64,000 bases of DNA from Mesorhizobium_K quangtriensis (GTDB taxonomy: Bacteria; Pseudomonadota; Alphaproteobacteria; Rhizobiales; Rhizobiaceae), in NCBI RefSeq assembly GCF_040081925.1, contig NZ_JBEBMF010000003.1, forward strand, positions 248,001 through 312,000. Reading direction: 5' to 3'. The position numbers and the translations under genes were made by a program. Below, in pieces: positions 25,339 through 34,454 of the stretch. Position 1 is the stretch's first letter. Each line of letters begins with the position of its first letter. The notes below the pieces were generated by a model. That model saw only the letters and a list, made by a program, of their open reading frames with translations. It was not told the origin of the DNA and did no database searches.

Positions 25339-27297
25339 TCAGCCGACGATGCGCAGGTTGGACAGTTCGTCCGCGATTTCCTTGAACTTGTCGGCGAGGT
25401 TTGAACCGGACGCGTTCCAGTAAAGCTTGGCCGGCTTGGTGGGATCGACGGCGTCCTTGCGGAATCGCGAATCCGACGAGCACTTCTTCAACGCCTCGAT
25501 GGCCTTGTTTTCCGCGGTGACCGTTGTGCTGAGATCGAGCGAGACGGTCATGACGAGTACGCCGGCAGCCTTGGCGTTGTCGCAGACCGAGACCATCTGC
25601 TCGTCAAGTGCTGCGGTATAGTTCGACGTCGAATAGTTGTATTTCCCGATCGCGCTGCTCGTCCCCATGAAGAGACGCGTGGTCCCTGTGCCGTTGTATC
25701 CGAGACCCGCATACCCGTAGGCCGAATAGACCGACTTGTTGGATGCGGGATCCGAGCCGCCCTGCGCACCGTAGACATTTGCTCCGTCGGTCAGAACGAT
25801 GATGACCTTGTCGTTGCCCTTTTCCGACTCCGGTCGGCCCTCTGCGAAGGGGGGCGTGCTGGTCAGCGTGCGCCAGCCCCAGGCGGTGCCCTCAGGCACG
25901 TTGGTGTTGCCGTTGGCCGTCATCTTGTCGATCGCGTCCTTGATCGTCGTCAGGCCGGCCTCGGTCGTCACGTCCATCAGCGGCGTGATCGGCGTCGTGG
26001 TGCAACTATAGTTCGGTCCGCTGCCCTTCGGCGAGGTGGCGCCGTAGGGACGAACTTCCAGATACTTCTTCATATTCTTTTGGCGCGCGCTTCCCGAGCT
26101 GCTCTCGGTGCCGTCGTTCCACCAATTGTTGGACGCGTTGTAGTTGTCCTGCGTCTGCCCCTCGACCGCCCAGCGGTCCCCCGGCTCGTCGGGCGCGAAC
26201 ATTGGCACGAACATGGTCGCCGGATCGCCGAAGCCGATGCCCGTATTGGCGGTGCCGCCTTGCGCAGGCGTGTCGATGACGTTGTATGGATAGGGGCGGG
26301 CTTCTACACAACCCTGCCAGCTGGAGTAAGTCGTGACCGTCTCGTCGTAATAGCCGGTCTCGCGCCAGTAACCTTCGCGGCAGGAACCGTTGTTGCGGTA
26401 GCGTGTGCAGACATATTCCTGGCCGGTCGCGACCCACTCGCGGTCGCTGACATGCTTCATGTCCTGATAAAGGGAAAAGCGCGACAGGATGCCGTTTTGC
26501 GTATCACCCCAGTCGCTGCCCCGCTTGTACCAGATGCCGCCCACCTTCTCCGCGCGCCTGTTCGTGTCGGTGAGCTTGGTCCAGTCGAAATTCTCGTGAT
26601 GTACTGGGGACAGGCCCTCGGTATCGATCCACGAAGCGCCGGCGTTTTCCGGGCCGACATTGACCGAGGCGGCAAACGGTACGAGCGAGAACTGCACGGG
26701 CTTTTCGATCTGCTTGATCTGGCCGGCCTGCAAGGCAAGCGTATCGACAAGCTGCTTGGCTGCTGTCTTCAGCAGCGCCAGCCGCTTCTGCCCCGAGCCC
26801 GAGCCGGTTTCGTCCATCGAGCCGGAATTGTCCAGGACGAGGGCGACTTCGAGCGTATTCTTCAGCCGGATTTCGCTGTCGGTGAGGAAGCTGATTTCCT
26901 TGTTGCGCTCATCAGGCGGCGTGCCGAGAAGCCCGAAAAAGGCTGGAAGGAAATACGGCTTGTAGTTGAGGACGGCAGACATCTTCAGCGTGCCGCCGCC
27001 GTGCTGGTTGCTGGGGAGCACCACGGTCAGCTCAGTGTCAGCGGGATCGACCGATCCGAGGTTGGCCTTGAAGAACTCGTTGGCATAGGCGATCAGTTCG
27101 GCGTCCGACGCGCCGGTCACCACCTGCCTGGCTGTCGCGAGCCCCGCTGCGTCGAGTGCGCTGGCGGTCGCCTGCTTCTGCCGGTTCATCTCGCTATAGT
27201 CGACGGCGATCGCGACGCTGCCCATGATCGGCAGCATGGCGATCGCCGTAAGCATGGCATAGTTGCCACGACGGTCCCGCAGGAACCTGTTGATCAT
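25339..27297 (-). CDS. TadG-like pilus assembly protein with VWA domain (copy 1)
   Basis: A 652-residue protein. The N-terminus FLRDRRGNYAMLTAIAMLPI is a TadE/TadG-like membrane signal (hydrophobic residues about 13-33), placing the rest outside the cytoplasm. A von Willebrand A domain follows, with MIDAS motif LDNSGSMDETGSG near residue 153 and IIVLTDGANVYG in the later half. Between them lies a cysteine- and aromatic-rich insert (CVEARPYPYN). It ends ELSNLRIVG, like copy 2. It may work in Flp/Tad pilus assembly or surface adhesion, but no other tad gene is nearby. Confidence 0.8.
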   Translation of the reverse strand: MINRFLRDRRGNYAMLTAIAMLPIMGSVAIAVDYSEMNRQKQATASALDAAGLATARQVVTGASDAELIAYANEFFKANLGSVDPADTELTVVLPSNQHGGGTLKMSAVLNYKPYFLPAFFGLLGTPPDERNKEISFLTDSEIRLKNTLEVALVLDNSGSMDETGSGSGQKRLALLKTAAKQLVDTLALQAGQIKQIEKPVQFSLVPFAASVNVGPENAGASWIDTEGLSPVHHENFDWTKLTDTNRRAEKVGGIWYKRGSDWGDTQNGILSRFSLYQDMKHVSDREWVATGQEYVCTRYRNNGSCREGYWRETGYYDETVTTYSSWQGCVEARPYPYNVIDTPAQGGTANTGIGFGDPATMFVPMFAPDEPGDRWAVEGQTQDNYNASNNWWNDGTESSSGSARQKNMKKYLEVRPYGATSPKGSGPNYSCTTTPITPLMDVTTEAGLTTIKDAIDKMTANGNTNVPEGTAWGWRTLTSTPPFAEGRPESEKGNDKVIIVLTDGANVYGAQGGSDPASNKSVYSAYGYAGLGYNGTGTTRLFMGTSSAIGKYNYSTSNYTAALDEQMVSVCDNAKAAGVLVMTVSLDLSTTVTAENKAIEALKKCSSDSRFRKDAVDPTKPAKLYWNASGSNLADKFKEIADELSNLRIVG

Positions 27298-27330
27298 TCT
27301 CTGCGGCCCCCGCCGCGTCTACGTATGCTG

Positions 27331-29286
27331 TTACCCGACGATGCGCAGGTTCGACAGTTCGTCCGCGATTTCCTTGAACACGGTCGAGAGGGTCGCGCCG
27401 GTCGCGTTCCAGAAGAGCTTGGCCGCCTTCCCGTCCGATCCCTTGCGGAAACGCGAGTCGGAGGCGCAGCTCCTCAGTTCGGCGATCTGCTTCTTGTCGG
27501 CGGTCTTGGTCTCGTCGAGATCGAGCGCCACCGTCATCATCAGGACGTTGGAGTTCTTTGCGTTGGTGCAGATCGCACGCATGTGCTCGTCGAGCGCGGC
27601 CTGGTAGTTGGTAGAGCTGAAAGTCGTCTTGGTTACGGTCGTTCCCTTATAGAGTCGGCCCGTCGGTTCGGTGGTGTCGAACTTCTGGCCGGCATAGCCG
27701 TAGGCCGCATAGGTCGACTTGTTGCCCGCGCCGTCGGTACCGCCCTGGTTGCCATAGACGTTGGCGCCGTCAGTCAGGACGATGACGACCTTGTCGTTAC
27801 CCTTTTCGCTGTTGTCGCGGCCTTCCGTGAACGGCTCGTTACTCGATACGACGCGCCAGCCCCAGGCCGTACCTTCCGGCACGTTGGTGTTCCCGGTCGG
27901 CTGCATCGCGTCGATAGCGTCGGTTATCGTCTTCTTGCCCGCAGCGATCGTTACATCCGTAAGGGGCGTGATCGGCGCCGTCGTGCAAGATGCGTTCGGG
28001 CCTGTTGAACTGCTGGAGCCATACGGTTTCACGCGGAAATACTTGCGTGCGTCCTTCTGGCGGTCGAGGACCGTGGGCGTGTAGTTGAGCTCCCAGTCGG
28101 CCCACCAGCTGTTGCTGTAGCCGAAGTCGGTATTGTTGGCTGTAAGGTCGTTCGTGCCGTCATGGTTGAGATCCTGCCAGCGGTTGCCGGCCTCGTCCGG
28201 TGCAAACATGGGCACGAACAGAGTTGCCGGTGTTCCGCTTGAGGGCGTGGCGTCATTCTGGTTGTACGGATAAGGACGGGCTTCCACGCAACCCTGCCAG
28301 GACGCATATTTCGTGGTGATGTAGGTGTAGTCGGGCGTGGTCCAATAACCGGCGGTGCACTTGCCCTTCTTGTCGGTCTTTGTGCAGATATATTCCTTTG
28401 TGTTCGGAACCTCTTCGCGACCGGACTCGATCAGCATGTCGGCATAAAGACTGAAGCGGGTCAGCGGTTGGTCCTTGCTATCACCCCAGCCGGCGCCACG
28501 CTTGTACCAGACATCGCCGACCTTCTGCGCCCAACGGTCGCCGAGTTCGTCCTTGCGCGCCTCGGTCATTCTCGACCAGTCGAAATTCTCATGGTGCATC
28601 GGCGACGTACCCCGAGTGTCCATCCAGCTCTCACCATCCTTGTCCGGTCCGATGTTGACGGATGCTGAGAAAGGGACAATGCCGAACTGGACAGGCTTGT
28701 CGATCTGCTTCATCTGCGATGCCTGCTTGGACAGCGTCTCGACCAGTTCCTTCGCGGCGGTGCGAAGCAGTACGATACGCTGGTCGTTGGTGCCCGTACC
28801 CTTTTCGCTCATGGAGCCGGAGTTATCGAGTACAAGCGCGACCTCAAGCGTGTTCTTCAGCCGGATTTCGGCTTCAGCCTGCACATTGATGTTCGGATCG
28901 CTCGATACCCTGTTCACCATAGCGGCCGCGGCCGGCAGGAAATAGGGATGGTATGTCAGGTCGGCGATCAGCTTGAGCGTGCCCCCGCCAAAGTTGTTGT
29001 TGGGCAGGATTACTGTCAGGGCCGTGTTGCTGGGCTTCACCGCGCCCAAATTGGCCTCGAAAAAGTCCTTCGCGTAGGTCTTGACGTCGGCCTCGCTGGC
29101 TCCCTCGGCGATACGCCTGGCGGTGGCGATACCGGCGGCGTCGAGGGCTGCCTTTGTGATCGCGCGCTGCCGCGACAGTTCGGTGTAATCCACCCCGATC
29201 GCAAGCCCGCCCATAATGGGCACCATCGCGATGGCGGTCAGCATCAGATAATTGCCGCTGATGTCATTCCAAAACCGGCGGAACAT
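27331..29286 (-). CDS. TadG-like pilus assembly protein with VWA domain (copy 2)
   Basis: A 651-residue paralogue of the next gene, same order and domains. The start MFRRFWNDISGNYLMLTAIA is the TadG-like membrane signal, the MIDAS motif LDNSGSMSEKGTG lies near residue 152, and VIVLTDGANVYGNQGG follows late. Shared islands between the copies include SWQGCVEARPYPYN, SCTTAPITPLTDVT and NVPEGTAWGWR. ATG 29286 is chosen because AGGGGT lies eight bases upstream and the membrane signal then sits at the N-terminus. Only 33 bases separate it from copy 1, so the pair is probably cotranscribed. Confidence 0.8.
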   Translation of the reverse strand: MFRRFWNDISGNYLMLTAIAMVPIMGGLAIGVDYTELSRQRAITKAALDAAGIATARRIAEGASEADVKTYAKDFFEANLGAVKPSNTALTVILPNNNFGGGTLKLIADLTYHPYFLPAAAAMVNRVSSDPNINVQAEAEIRLKNTLEVALVLDNSGSMSEKGTGTNDQRIVLLRTAAKELVETLSKQASQMKQIDKPVQFGIVPFSASVNIGPDKDGESWMDTRGTSPMHHENFDWSRMTEARKDELGDRWAQKVGDVWYKRGAGWGDSKDQPLTRFSLYADMLIESGREEVPNTKEYICTKTDKKGKCTAGYWTTPDYTYITTKYASWQGCVEARPYPYNQNDATPSSGTPATLFVPMFAPDEAGNRWQDLNHDGTNDLTANNTDFGYSNSWWADWELNYTPTVLDRQKDARKYFRVKPYGSSSSTGPNASCTTAPITPLTDVTIAAGKKTITDAIDAMQPTGNTNVPEGTAWGWRVVSSNEPFTEGRDNSEKGNDKVVIVLTDGANVYGNQGGTDGAGNKSTYAAYGYAGQKFDTTEPTGRLYKGTTVTKTTFSSTNYQAALDEHMRAICTNAKNSNVLMMTVALDLDETKTADKKQIAELRSCASDSRFRKGSDGKAAKLFWNATGATLSTVFKEIADELSNLRIVG

Positions 29287-29473
29287 GGTCAAGCACCCCT
29301 GCCTAACTGATTTAGTAGCGGGGCACCTTCCCACAAATCCTTAAATTACCGGTTTTCAAGATGGCTCTAAAATCACGTAGGGCCTTCAGGGTGGATTAAC
29401 CAAATCGGCGGTCTGATTTACGAACCGGCAACCATTCCGTCCGACCGCGCCGCCTCCTGGACCCTAACTGTTG

Positions 29474-30637
29474 CTAGATTTTCAGTCGGCGGGGGGCGGC
29501 AAGACGGTCGCCGGTCATCAGGTCTACGCCCATGTCGATCAGCGCGACCGCATCCTCTTCGGACTGTACGTCAGTCGCGATGATCTCCAGCCCGGCGGCA
29601 CGGGCCGCTTCGACAAGGGCAGAGCCTTCGGATGCGGCCTTCCGGCCTTTACCCTTGTCGAGCAGGCGGTCGGCGGCGATCTTTACCTGCCCGATGCCTG
29701 CCTTTTTAAACTGTTCTCCCTGCGCTCCGGACCAGTTCTCCGCGGCAAAGCGTATGCCGAGGCCAGAAAGCAACTCTACAGCGGCTGTGTGCTGCCCCGA
29801 TTCGGCGATATCCCCCGGTAGCGAAAGGACAATGGAACGTGCGAGCGAAGGGTGCAGCTTGAAGATGTCGAGCACCGTGGCAAACTCGAAGCCGTCCTGC
29901 AGGAGCGCCGATGAAACTGCGACGTGCAATGGCTTCCTTTCGCTGACCTCGCCGAAGCGCTTCCGCACAGCCTCTGTCGCCGAAACCATCGCCATGCGCT
30001 CCAGAGCGGCAGGGTCGATGTCCGCCACCGGCCTGTCGAGACGCCTTATATCGATCGGCTTTCCCTCCTCGGGCTGGACGTGGAGATGCGCTTCAAAGCC
30101 GCCTGCCTCGCCGCGCCCCGCCGCGATTATGGGCTGCACACTGAAATCTGCCACGCCGCCAGCGACCATGCGCCTGATCGCGGTGTCGATCGCCCCAGTT
30201 TCCGGATCGACCGGCGTAGCCGGGCCGGTAGCGCCTGTGACAACCGTTCCGTCGCCAAGACTGTCAGCTCCGACCTCGCGATCCTCCGAACTGCGTTTTA
30301 CGGCCTTTCTGCCGGAGAGGGCATCCAGCCTGCTGGACACCGTAGCGCTCAAATCGCCGAGCTTGGCCGCTTCGCGATCGCCACGAAGGGACAAGTCCTT
30401 CATCGCCGCGTCCATCGAGCGGGTCAGGCGTTCGAGTTCCGTTGCAACGAGATTTGCCCGGTTGAAGGAGCGATAGGCCAGCGCCGCAGCTCCGAGCGCA
30501 AGGAGCAGTGTGGCCGCAGACGTGAAAAGTACGATGTCTGTGGTAGCTGTGCCGCCCGCGACGGCTAGCTGAAGCAGAAACGTTGCCGCCGCGCAGAAGG
30601 CGGCCGCACCGGCTATGGCCAACAGGATGCGCTGCAT
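29474..30637 (-). CDS. Membrane protein with degenerate EAL domain
   Basis: A 387-residue protein. Two hydrophobic segments near residues 4-25 and 37-55 are followed by a short coiled coil (about 65-105) and an EAL-like domain from about residue 145 to the end. Key catalytic residues appear lost: the EAL motif position reads FEAHLHV, the DDFGTG loop is replaced by ENWSGAQ, and the late EGVE position reads TDVQ. It is therefore probably a c-di-GMP-binding or purely structural EAL protein and not a phosphodiesterase. It lies upstream of, and codirectional with, the VWA pair. Confidence 0.75.
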   Translation of the reverse strand: MQRILLAIAGAAAFCAAATFLLQLAVAGGTATTDIVLFTSAATLLLALGAAALAYRSFNRANLVATELERLTRSMDAAMKDLSLRGDREAAKLGDLSATVSSRLDALSGRKAVKRSSEDREVGADSLGDGTVVTGATGPATPVDPETGAIDTAIRRMVAGGVADFSVQPIIAAGRGEAGGFEAHLHVQPEEGKPIDIRRLDRPVADIDPAALERMAMVSATEAVRKRFGEVSERKPLHVAVSSALLQDGFEFATVLDIFKLHPSLARSIVLSLPGDIAESGQHTAAVELLSGLGIRFAAENWSGAQGEQFKKAGIGQVKIAADRLLDKGKGRKAASEGSALVEAARAAGLEIIATDVQSEEDAVALIDMGVDLMTGDRLAAPRRLKI

Positions 30638-30804
30638 TTTACCGGACCATCCCCCCTTCCACCATTATGTTGACGTGCGTTGCCCAAAGCAATCGCCCGG
30701 TTCTGTTTGAATGTCGATTGGTCCTGAACGGGGAAAGCTGGTGACAGGTTGCCATCGTTGCGCTAATCGGTGGCCCGATTTCCCCAACCCGCAAAGACCG
30801 GTTC

Positions 30805-31665
30805 ATGGCAGACAGGCCCAACACGATAGCGTCCCTGACGGAGATATCGGGACGCTACGCCGCGATCCTTTGCGATGTCTGGGGCGTTCTACACAATGGC
30901 GAGTGGTGTTTCGAACCGGCAGCGCAAGCGCTGTCGCAGGCGCGCGAAAGCGGAATCGCTGTGGTCATGATAACCAACTCGCCCCGGCCCCATGATGGCG
31001 TGGAGGCCCAGTTCGAGACGCTTGGCGTGCCGGACACCGCATGGAATCGCGTGGTGACATCGGGCGACGTGACGCGCGACCTTGTCGCCGCTGGTCCGCG
31101 CCGCATCTTCCATCTCGGTCCTGAGCGCGACGTCAACCTCTACGACGGACTCGACGTGGAACTGGTCGAGGAGTTCGAGGCGAGCGGGGTGGTGTGCACC
31201 GGGCTTTTGGACGACGAGGTCGAGACGCCAGACGACTACCGCGACATGCTCGCCCGGCTGCGGGCGCGCAACCTTCCGTTCATCTGCGCTAACCCGGACA
31301 TCGTGGTCGAGCGTGGCGAGAGGATCATATGGTGCGCCGGCGCACTGGCACGCGATTATTCACAGCTTGGCGGCCGCACGCTGATCGCCGGCAAGCCGCA
31401 TAGGCCGATCTACGAGGCCGCGCTGAAAGCGGCGAGCGAGTTGCTGGGGCGCGAGATCGACCGCAGCGAGGCGCTGGCCATCGGCGACGGGATGCTGACG
31501 GACATCAAGGGCGCATCCGACAACGGTGTCGATGTGCTCTACATTTCCGGCGGGATCCATGCGCGCGACTATGGTCATCCGGAAGACCCGGAGCCGGAAA
31601 AGCTGCAGGCTTTCCTGGACAAGCACGGCTACCGGACGGTGGCGACCATGCCGAAGCTGAAATAG
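30805..31665 (+). CDS. TIGR01459-family HAD-type hydrolase
   Basis: A 286-residue HAD-IIA (NagD-like) phosphatase. Motif I is ILCDVWGVLHNG near residue 20, where Trp replaces the second Asp of the usual DxDG; the TIGR01459 subgroup shows this. Motif II is MITNSPRP, motif III includes GKPHRPIYEAAL near residue 196, and motif IV is ALAIGDGMLTDIKGA. The subgroup is confined largely to alphaproteobacteria and often precedes ribF, as here (10 bases apart). The substrate is unknown; a sugar or nucleotide phosphate is likely. Confidence 0.88.
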   Translation: MADRPNTIASLTEISGRYAAILCDVWGVLHNGEWCFEPAAQALSQARESGIAVVMITNSPRPHDGVEAQFETLGVPDTAWNRVVTSGDVTRDLVAAGPRRIFHLGPERDVNLYDGLDVELVEEFEASGVVCTGLLDDEVETPDDYRDMLARLRARNLPFICANPDIVVERGERIIWCAGALARDYSQLGGRTLIAGKPHRPIYEAALKAASELLGREIDRSEALAIGDGMLTDIKGASDNGVDVLYISGGIHARDYGHPEDPEPEKLQAFLDKHGYRTVATMPKLK

Positions 31666-31675
31666 CGGACAGGCG

Positions 31676-32659
31676 ATGAGCGACCCGTTTCGACATGTCA
31701 CAGGCGATGACCCGCTCGGCGTGGATTTGCGCGGAGGCGTCGTGGCGATCGGCAATTTCGACGGCGTTCATCGCGGTCACCAGGCCGTTCTGCAGCGGGC
31801 GCTGGACGAGGCAAGGCAACAGGACGTCCCGGCGCTGGTGCTGACTTTCGAGCCGCATCCGCGCAAGGTCTTCCGGCCAGATGTACCGCTGTTCATCCTG
31901 ACGCCGCCGGCCATGAAGGCAGCCGTACTCGCCGAGATGGGCTTTGCGGCGATGGTCGAGCAGCCTTTCACGCGCGAATTCGCGTCGCACACGGCCGAGA
32001 GCTTCGTCACCGACGTGCTGGAGGGCCGGCTGGGCATCAGCCACGCTGTCACCGGTTTCGACTTCCATTTCGGCAAGAACAGGCAGGGCGGCCCGGCTTT
32101 CCTCATGGAAAGCGGAGAGCGGCACGGTTTTGGCGTGACGCTGGTCGACGCCTTTCGCGACGAGGGCGCTGAAGTCGTATCGTCGAGCCGGATACGCGGG
32201 CTGCTGGAAGCGGGCGACGCCGCGCAGGCGGCGGGTCTGCTCGGCTACCGCTTCACCGTTCAGGCCAAGGTGAGGGGCGGTCAGAAGCTTGGCCGCACAC
32301 TCGGCTTTCCGACCGCCAACATGGTCATGCCGCCCGACTTCGCGCTTCGCGAGGGAATTTATGCCGTCCGCTTCCGGCGACAGGACGGGTCACTGCATGA
32401 TGGCGTGGCGAGTTTCGGCAGGCGGCCGACAGTGGACAGCGACGGCTCGCCCCTGCTGGAAACCTACGTATTCGACTTCTCTGAGGAGCTTTATGGCGAG
32501 GCCTGCCAGGTCTCATTCTTCAGCTATCTGCGCGGCGAAGAGAAGTTCGGCGGACTGGATGCGCTCGTCGCGCAGATGAAGCGCGACGAGGCCGAGGCGC
32601 GGGCGATGCTTTCGGGCGTCAAACCGTTGTCGGAACTGGACGCCCGGATCGCCTTTTAG
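31676..32659 (+). CDS. ribF: Bifunctional riboflavin kinase / FAD synthetase
   Basis: A 327-residue enzyme. The N-terminal adenylyltransferase domain carries IGNFDGVHRGHQAVL near residue 24 and TFEPHPRKVF near residue 58. The C-terminal riboflavin kinase domain carries RTLGFPTANMVMP near residue 206 and the YVFDFSEELYG region. It makes FMN from riboflavin and then FAD. It overlaps the 3' end of the opposite-strand HdeD-like gene by four bases. Confidence 0.95.
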   Translation: MSDPFRHVTGDDPLGVDLRGGVVAIGNFDGVHRGHQAVLQRALDEARQQDVPALVLTFEPHPRKVFRPDVPLFILTPPAMKAAVLAEMGFAAMVEQPFTREFASHTAESFVTDVLEGRLGISHAVTGFDFHFGKNRQGGPAFLMESGERHGFGVTLVDAFRDEGAEVVSSSRIRGLLEAGDAAQAAGLLGYRFTVQAKVRGGQKLGRTLGFPTANMVMPPDFALREGIYAVRFRRQDGSLHDGVASFGRRPTVDSDGSPLLETYVFDFSEELYGEACQVSFFSYLRGEEKFGGLDALVAQMKRDEAEARAMLSGVKPLSELDARIAF

Positions 32660-33231
32660 AGTTTCGCGCCGCTCTTGAGCGCAAGGCCGAGCGCGATGCT
32701 GGCCCAACCCTGGAAGATCATGTCGATCGCCAGGAACATGCCGAGCACCCAGACGCTGTTGACCGGCCATCCGATCCCGATGACGATGCCGGCAAGCGCC
32801 GTGATGATCGCTGCCGCGATGATCCAGCCGGCGCCCTTTTCGTTCCAGTGCTTGAAGCCGATCCAGGCGCGCACGACGCCGGCGGCTATGAGGCTGGCCG
32901 CGAGCAACAGGGTCAGGACGCCAGCCGCGAGCAACGGGTTGATGAACGCGACAATGCCGGCGATGGCGTAGAGCAGGCCACCGAGCAGCCAGCCGAAGAA
33001 GCCACTCCAGGTCTTGACGCCAAACGCGTGCACAATCTCGAAGCCGCCCGCCATCAGCATCATGATGCCGACAAGATAGACGGAGGCGACCGTCGCGATG
33101 AGCAGGTTTCCGAGCGCGACGCCGCCGACGATCAGCATCAATATTCCGAGCGCGACGAACCATCCCCATTTGGCGCGCAGCTCGCCGGCTCGTTCCTTGA
33201 AAGTATCCGTTATGTCCGGTGTCAAAGTCAT
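32656..33231 (-). CDS. HdeD/DUF308-family membrane protein
   Basis: A 191-residue polytopic protein with six predicted membrane helices in three pairs, beginning WFVALGILMLIVGGVALGNL after a 25-residue cytoplasmic lead. The repeated pattern of helix pairs and the INPLLAAGVLTLLLAA segment match the DUF308/HdeD family, linked in enterobacteria to acid resistance at high density. GGAGGG eight bases before ATG 33231 fixes the start. It is probably monocistronic. Confidence 0.88.
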   Translation of the reverse strand: MTLTPDITDTFKERAGELRAKWGWFVALGILMLIVGGVALGNLLIATVASVYLVGIMMLMAGGFEIVHAFGVKTWSGFFGWLLGGLLYAIAGIVAFINPLLAAGVLTLLLAASLIAAGVVRAWIGFKHWNEKGAGWIIAAAIITALAGIVIGIGWPVNSVWVLGMFLAIDMIFQGWASIALGLALKSGAKL

Positions 33232-33401
33232 GGCTTCGTCCCTCCTGAAGCACACCCCAATCAGCGAGGGGATGGTAGTCTCGCCGCAGCGTTTCGTCCA
33301 TGCGGCGGGCACGCGGAGATATTGCTGAATTAATTCAAATTTTACGCAATCGCCGCAAACAAAGGGTGGTGGCGGCCTTCGGCGCCGGGTAGGGTTGAGT
33401 C

Positions 33402-34217
33402 GTGCTGCGTAAAAAACCATCATTGCTTGCTGCAAGTCTTCTTCTGGCGCTTCCGAACATCTCCCTAGCCGGCGAGGGAGGTGGGGTTTTCGACTGGGTG
33501 CACGGCGACTGGAAGCTGATCGTCGGTGCTACCGGCATGGTCGCTCCAGATTTCGAGGGCGCCAAGGACCTGATTTTCAGCGTCTCTCCGATCATTTCGC
33601 TTGGCAAGGCCGGTCCTGAAGCACGCTTCACCTCGCGCAACGACGGCATTTCAATCTCGCTGTATGACAATGGCAGCGTGCGCGCCGGCCTGAACGGCCA
33701 GTTCATTCGCGAGCGCGACAGCAACGATTACTGGCAGTTGCAGGGGCTGGACCCGGTTCGTTGGGGAGGTGAAATCGGCGGGTTTGCCGAAGTGTATCCG
33801 ACCGATTGGCTGCGCCTGCGCGGCGAGGTGCGGCACGGCGTGCGTTCTCACACCGGCGTCGTGGCGGATATCACTGTCGATGCATTCAACGACATTACTG
33901 ACTCGGTTCGCATCTCGGGTGGCCCTCGCATGTCATGGGCTTCGGCGGACTATTTCGAAAGCTACTATGGCGTCGACGCTGCGGAATCCGCAGCCTCCGG
34001 CCTGTCCGAATACGATCCGGGCGGCGGCCTGAAGTCGATTGGTTTCGGCGGCGCCTACGATTGGAAGGCGACCGAAAAGCTGACGACCAGCGTTTTCGCG
34101 GAGTATTCGCGCCTGATGGGACCTGCGGCGGATTCGAGCCTCGTGGAACAGCGCGGTTCGCCGAACCAGTTCACCTTCGGCCTGTCGGCAGCCTACCGAT
34201 TCGATTTTTCGATGTAG
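33402..34217 (+). CDS. MipA/OmpV family outer-membrane protein
   Basis: A 271-residue protein with a Sec signal peptide (cleavage after NISLA, residue about 23). The mature part is a beta barrel of alternating strands: WKLIVGATGMVAPDFEGAKD at its start is typical of the MipA/OmpV family, and the chain ends in the outer-membrane F/Y pattern (YRFDFSM). Members interact with murein-synthesis complexes or act as porins. The start codon is GTG; GGGTAGGG upstream is the likely ribosome site. Confidence 0.85.
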   Translation: MLRKKPSLLAASLLLALPNISLAGEGGGVFDWVHGDWKLIVGATGMVAPDFEGAKDLIFSVSPIISLGKAGPEARFTSRNDGISISLYDNGSVRAGLNGQFIRERDSNDYWQLQGLDPVRWGGEIGGFAEVYPTDWLRLRGEVRHGVRSHTGVVADITVDAFNDITDSVRISGGPRMSWASADYFESYYGVDAAESAASGLSEYDPGGGLKSIGFGGAYDWKATEKLTTSVFAEYSRLMGPAADSSLVEQRGSPNQFTFGLSAAYRFDFSM

Positions 34218-34454
34218 GACCCGGCGCAAACAGCGCTTTATTCCTTAACCGGTCTCGGCTAGAAGCGCGGCATGACGCATTTTTCGCGCATACCCTTTGC
34301 GGCGATACGAATTATGAGCCCGGTGTTCCGGGCAGCCTGAAGGCTGCCGGAGCCGCCGGGACTTTTTGCGCGAAGTTCCCTCGCGCTTTTTCCAGAACAT
34401 GATAGTTCAACGCCCGAAGGCTTGCGCCCCACGGGCATGCACCATGGCAGAACG

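Noticed and set aside
26080..28008. 642-codon plus-strand frame
   Set aside because: It crosses both VWA genes antisense, including the gap between them, and shows only shadow composition.
34330..34360. Stem-loop GGCAGCC-TGAA-GGCTGCC before ileS as terminator or leader element
   Set aside because: The stem is only 7 bp and the T run begins about 17 bases later, so neither a terminator nor a known leader could be supported.
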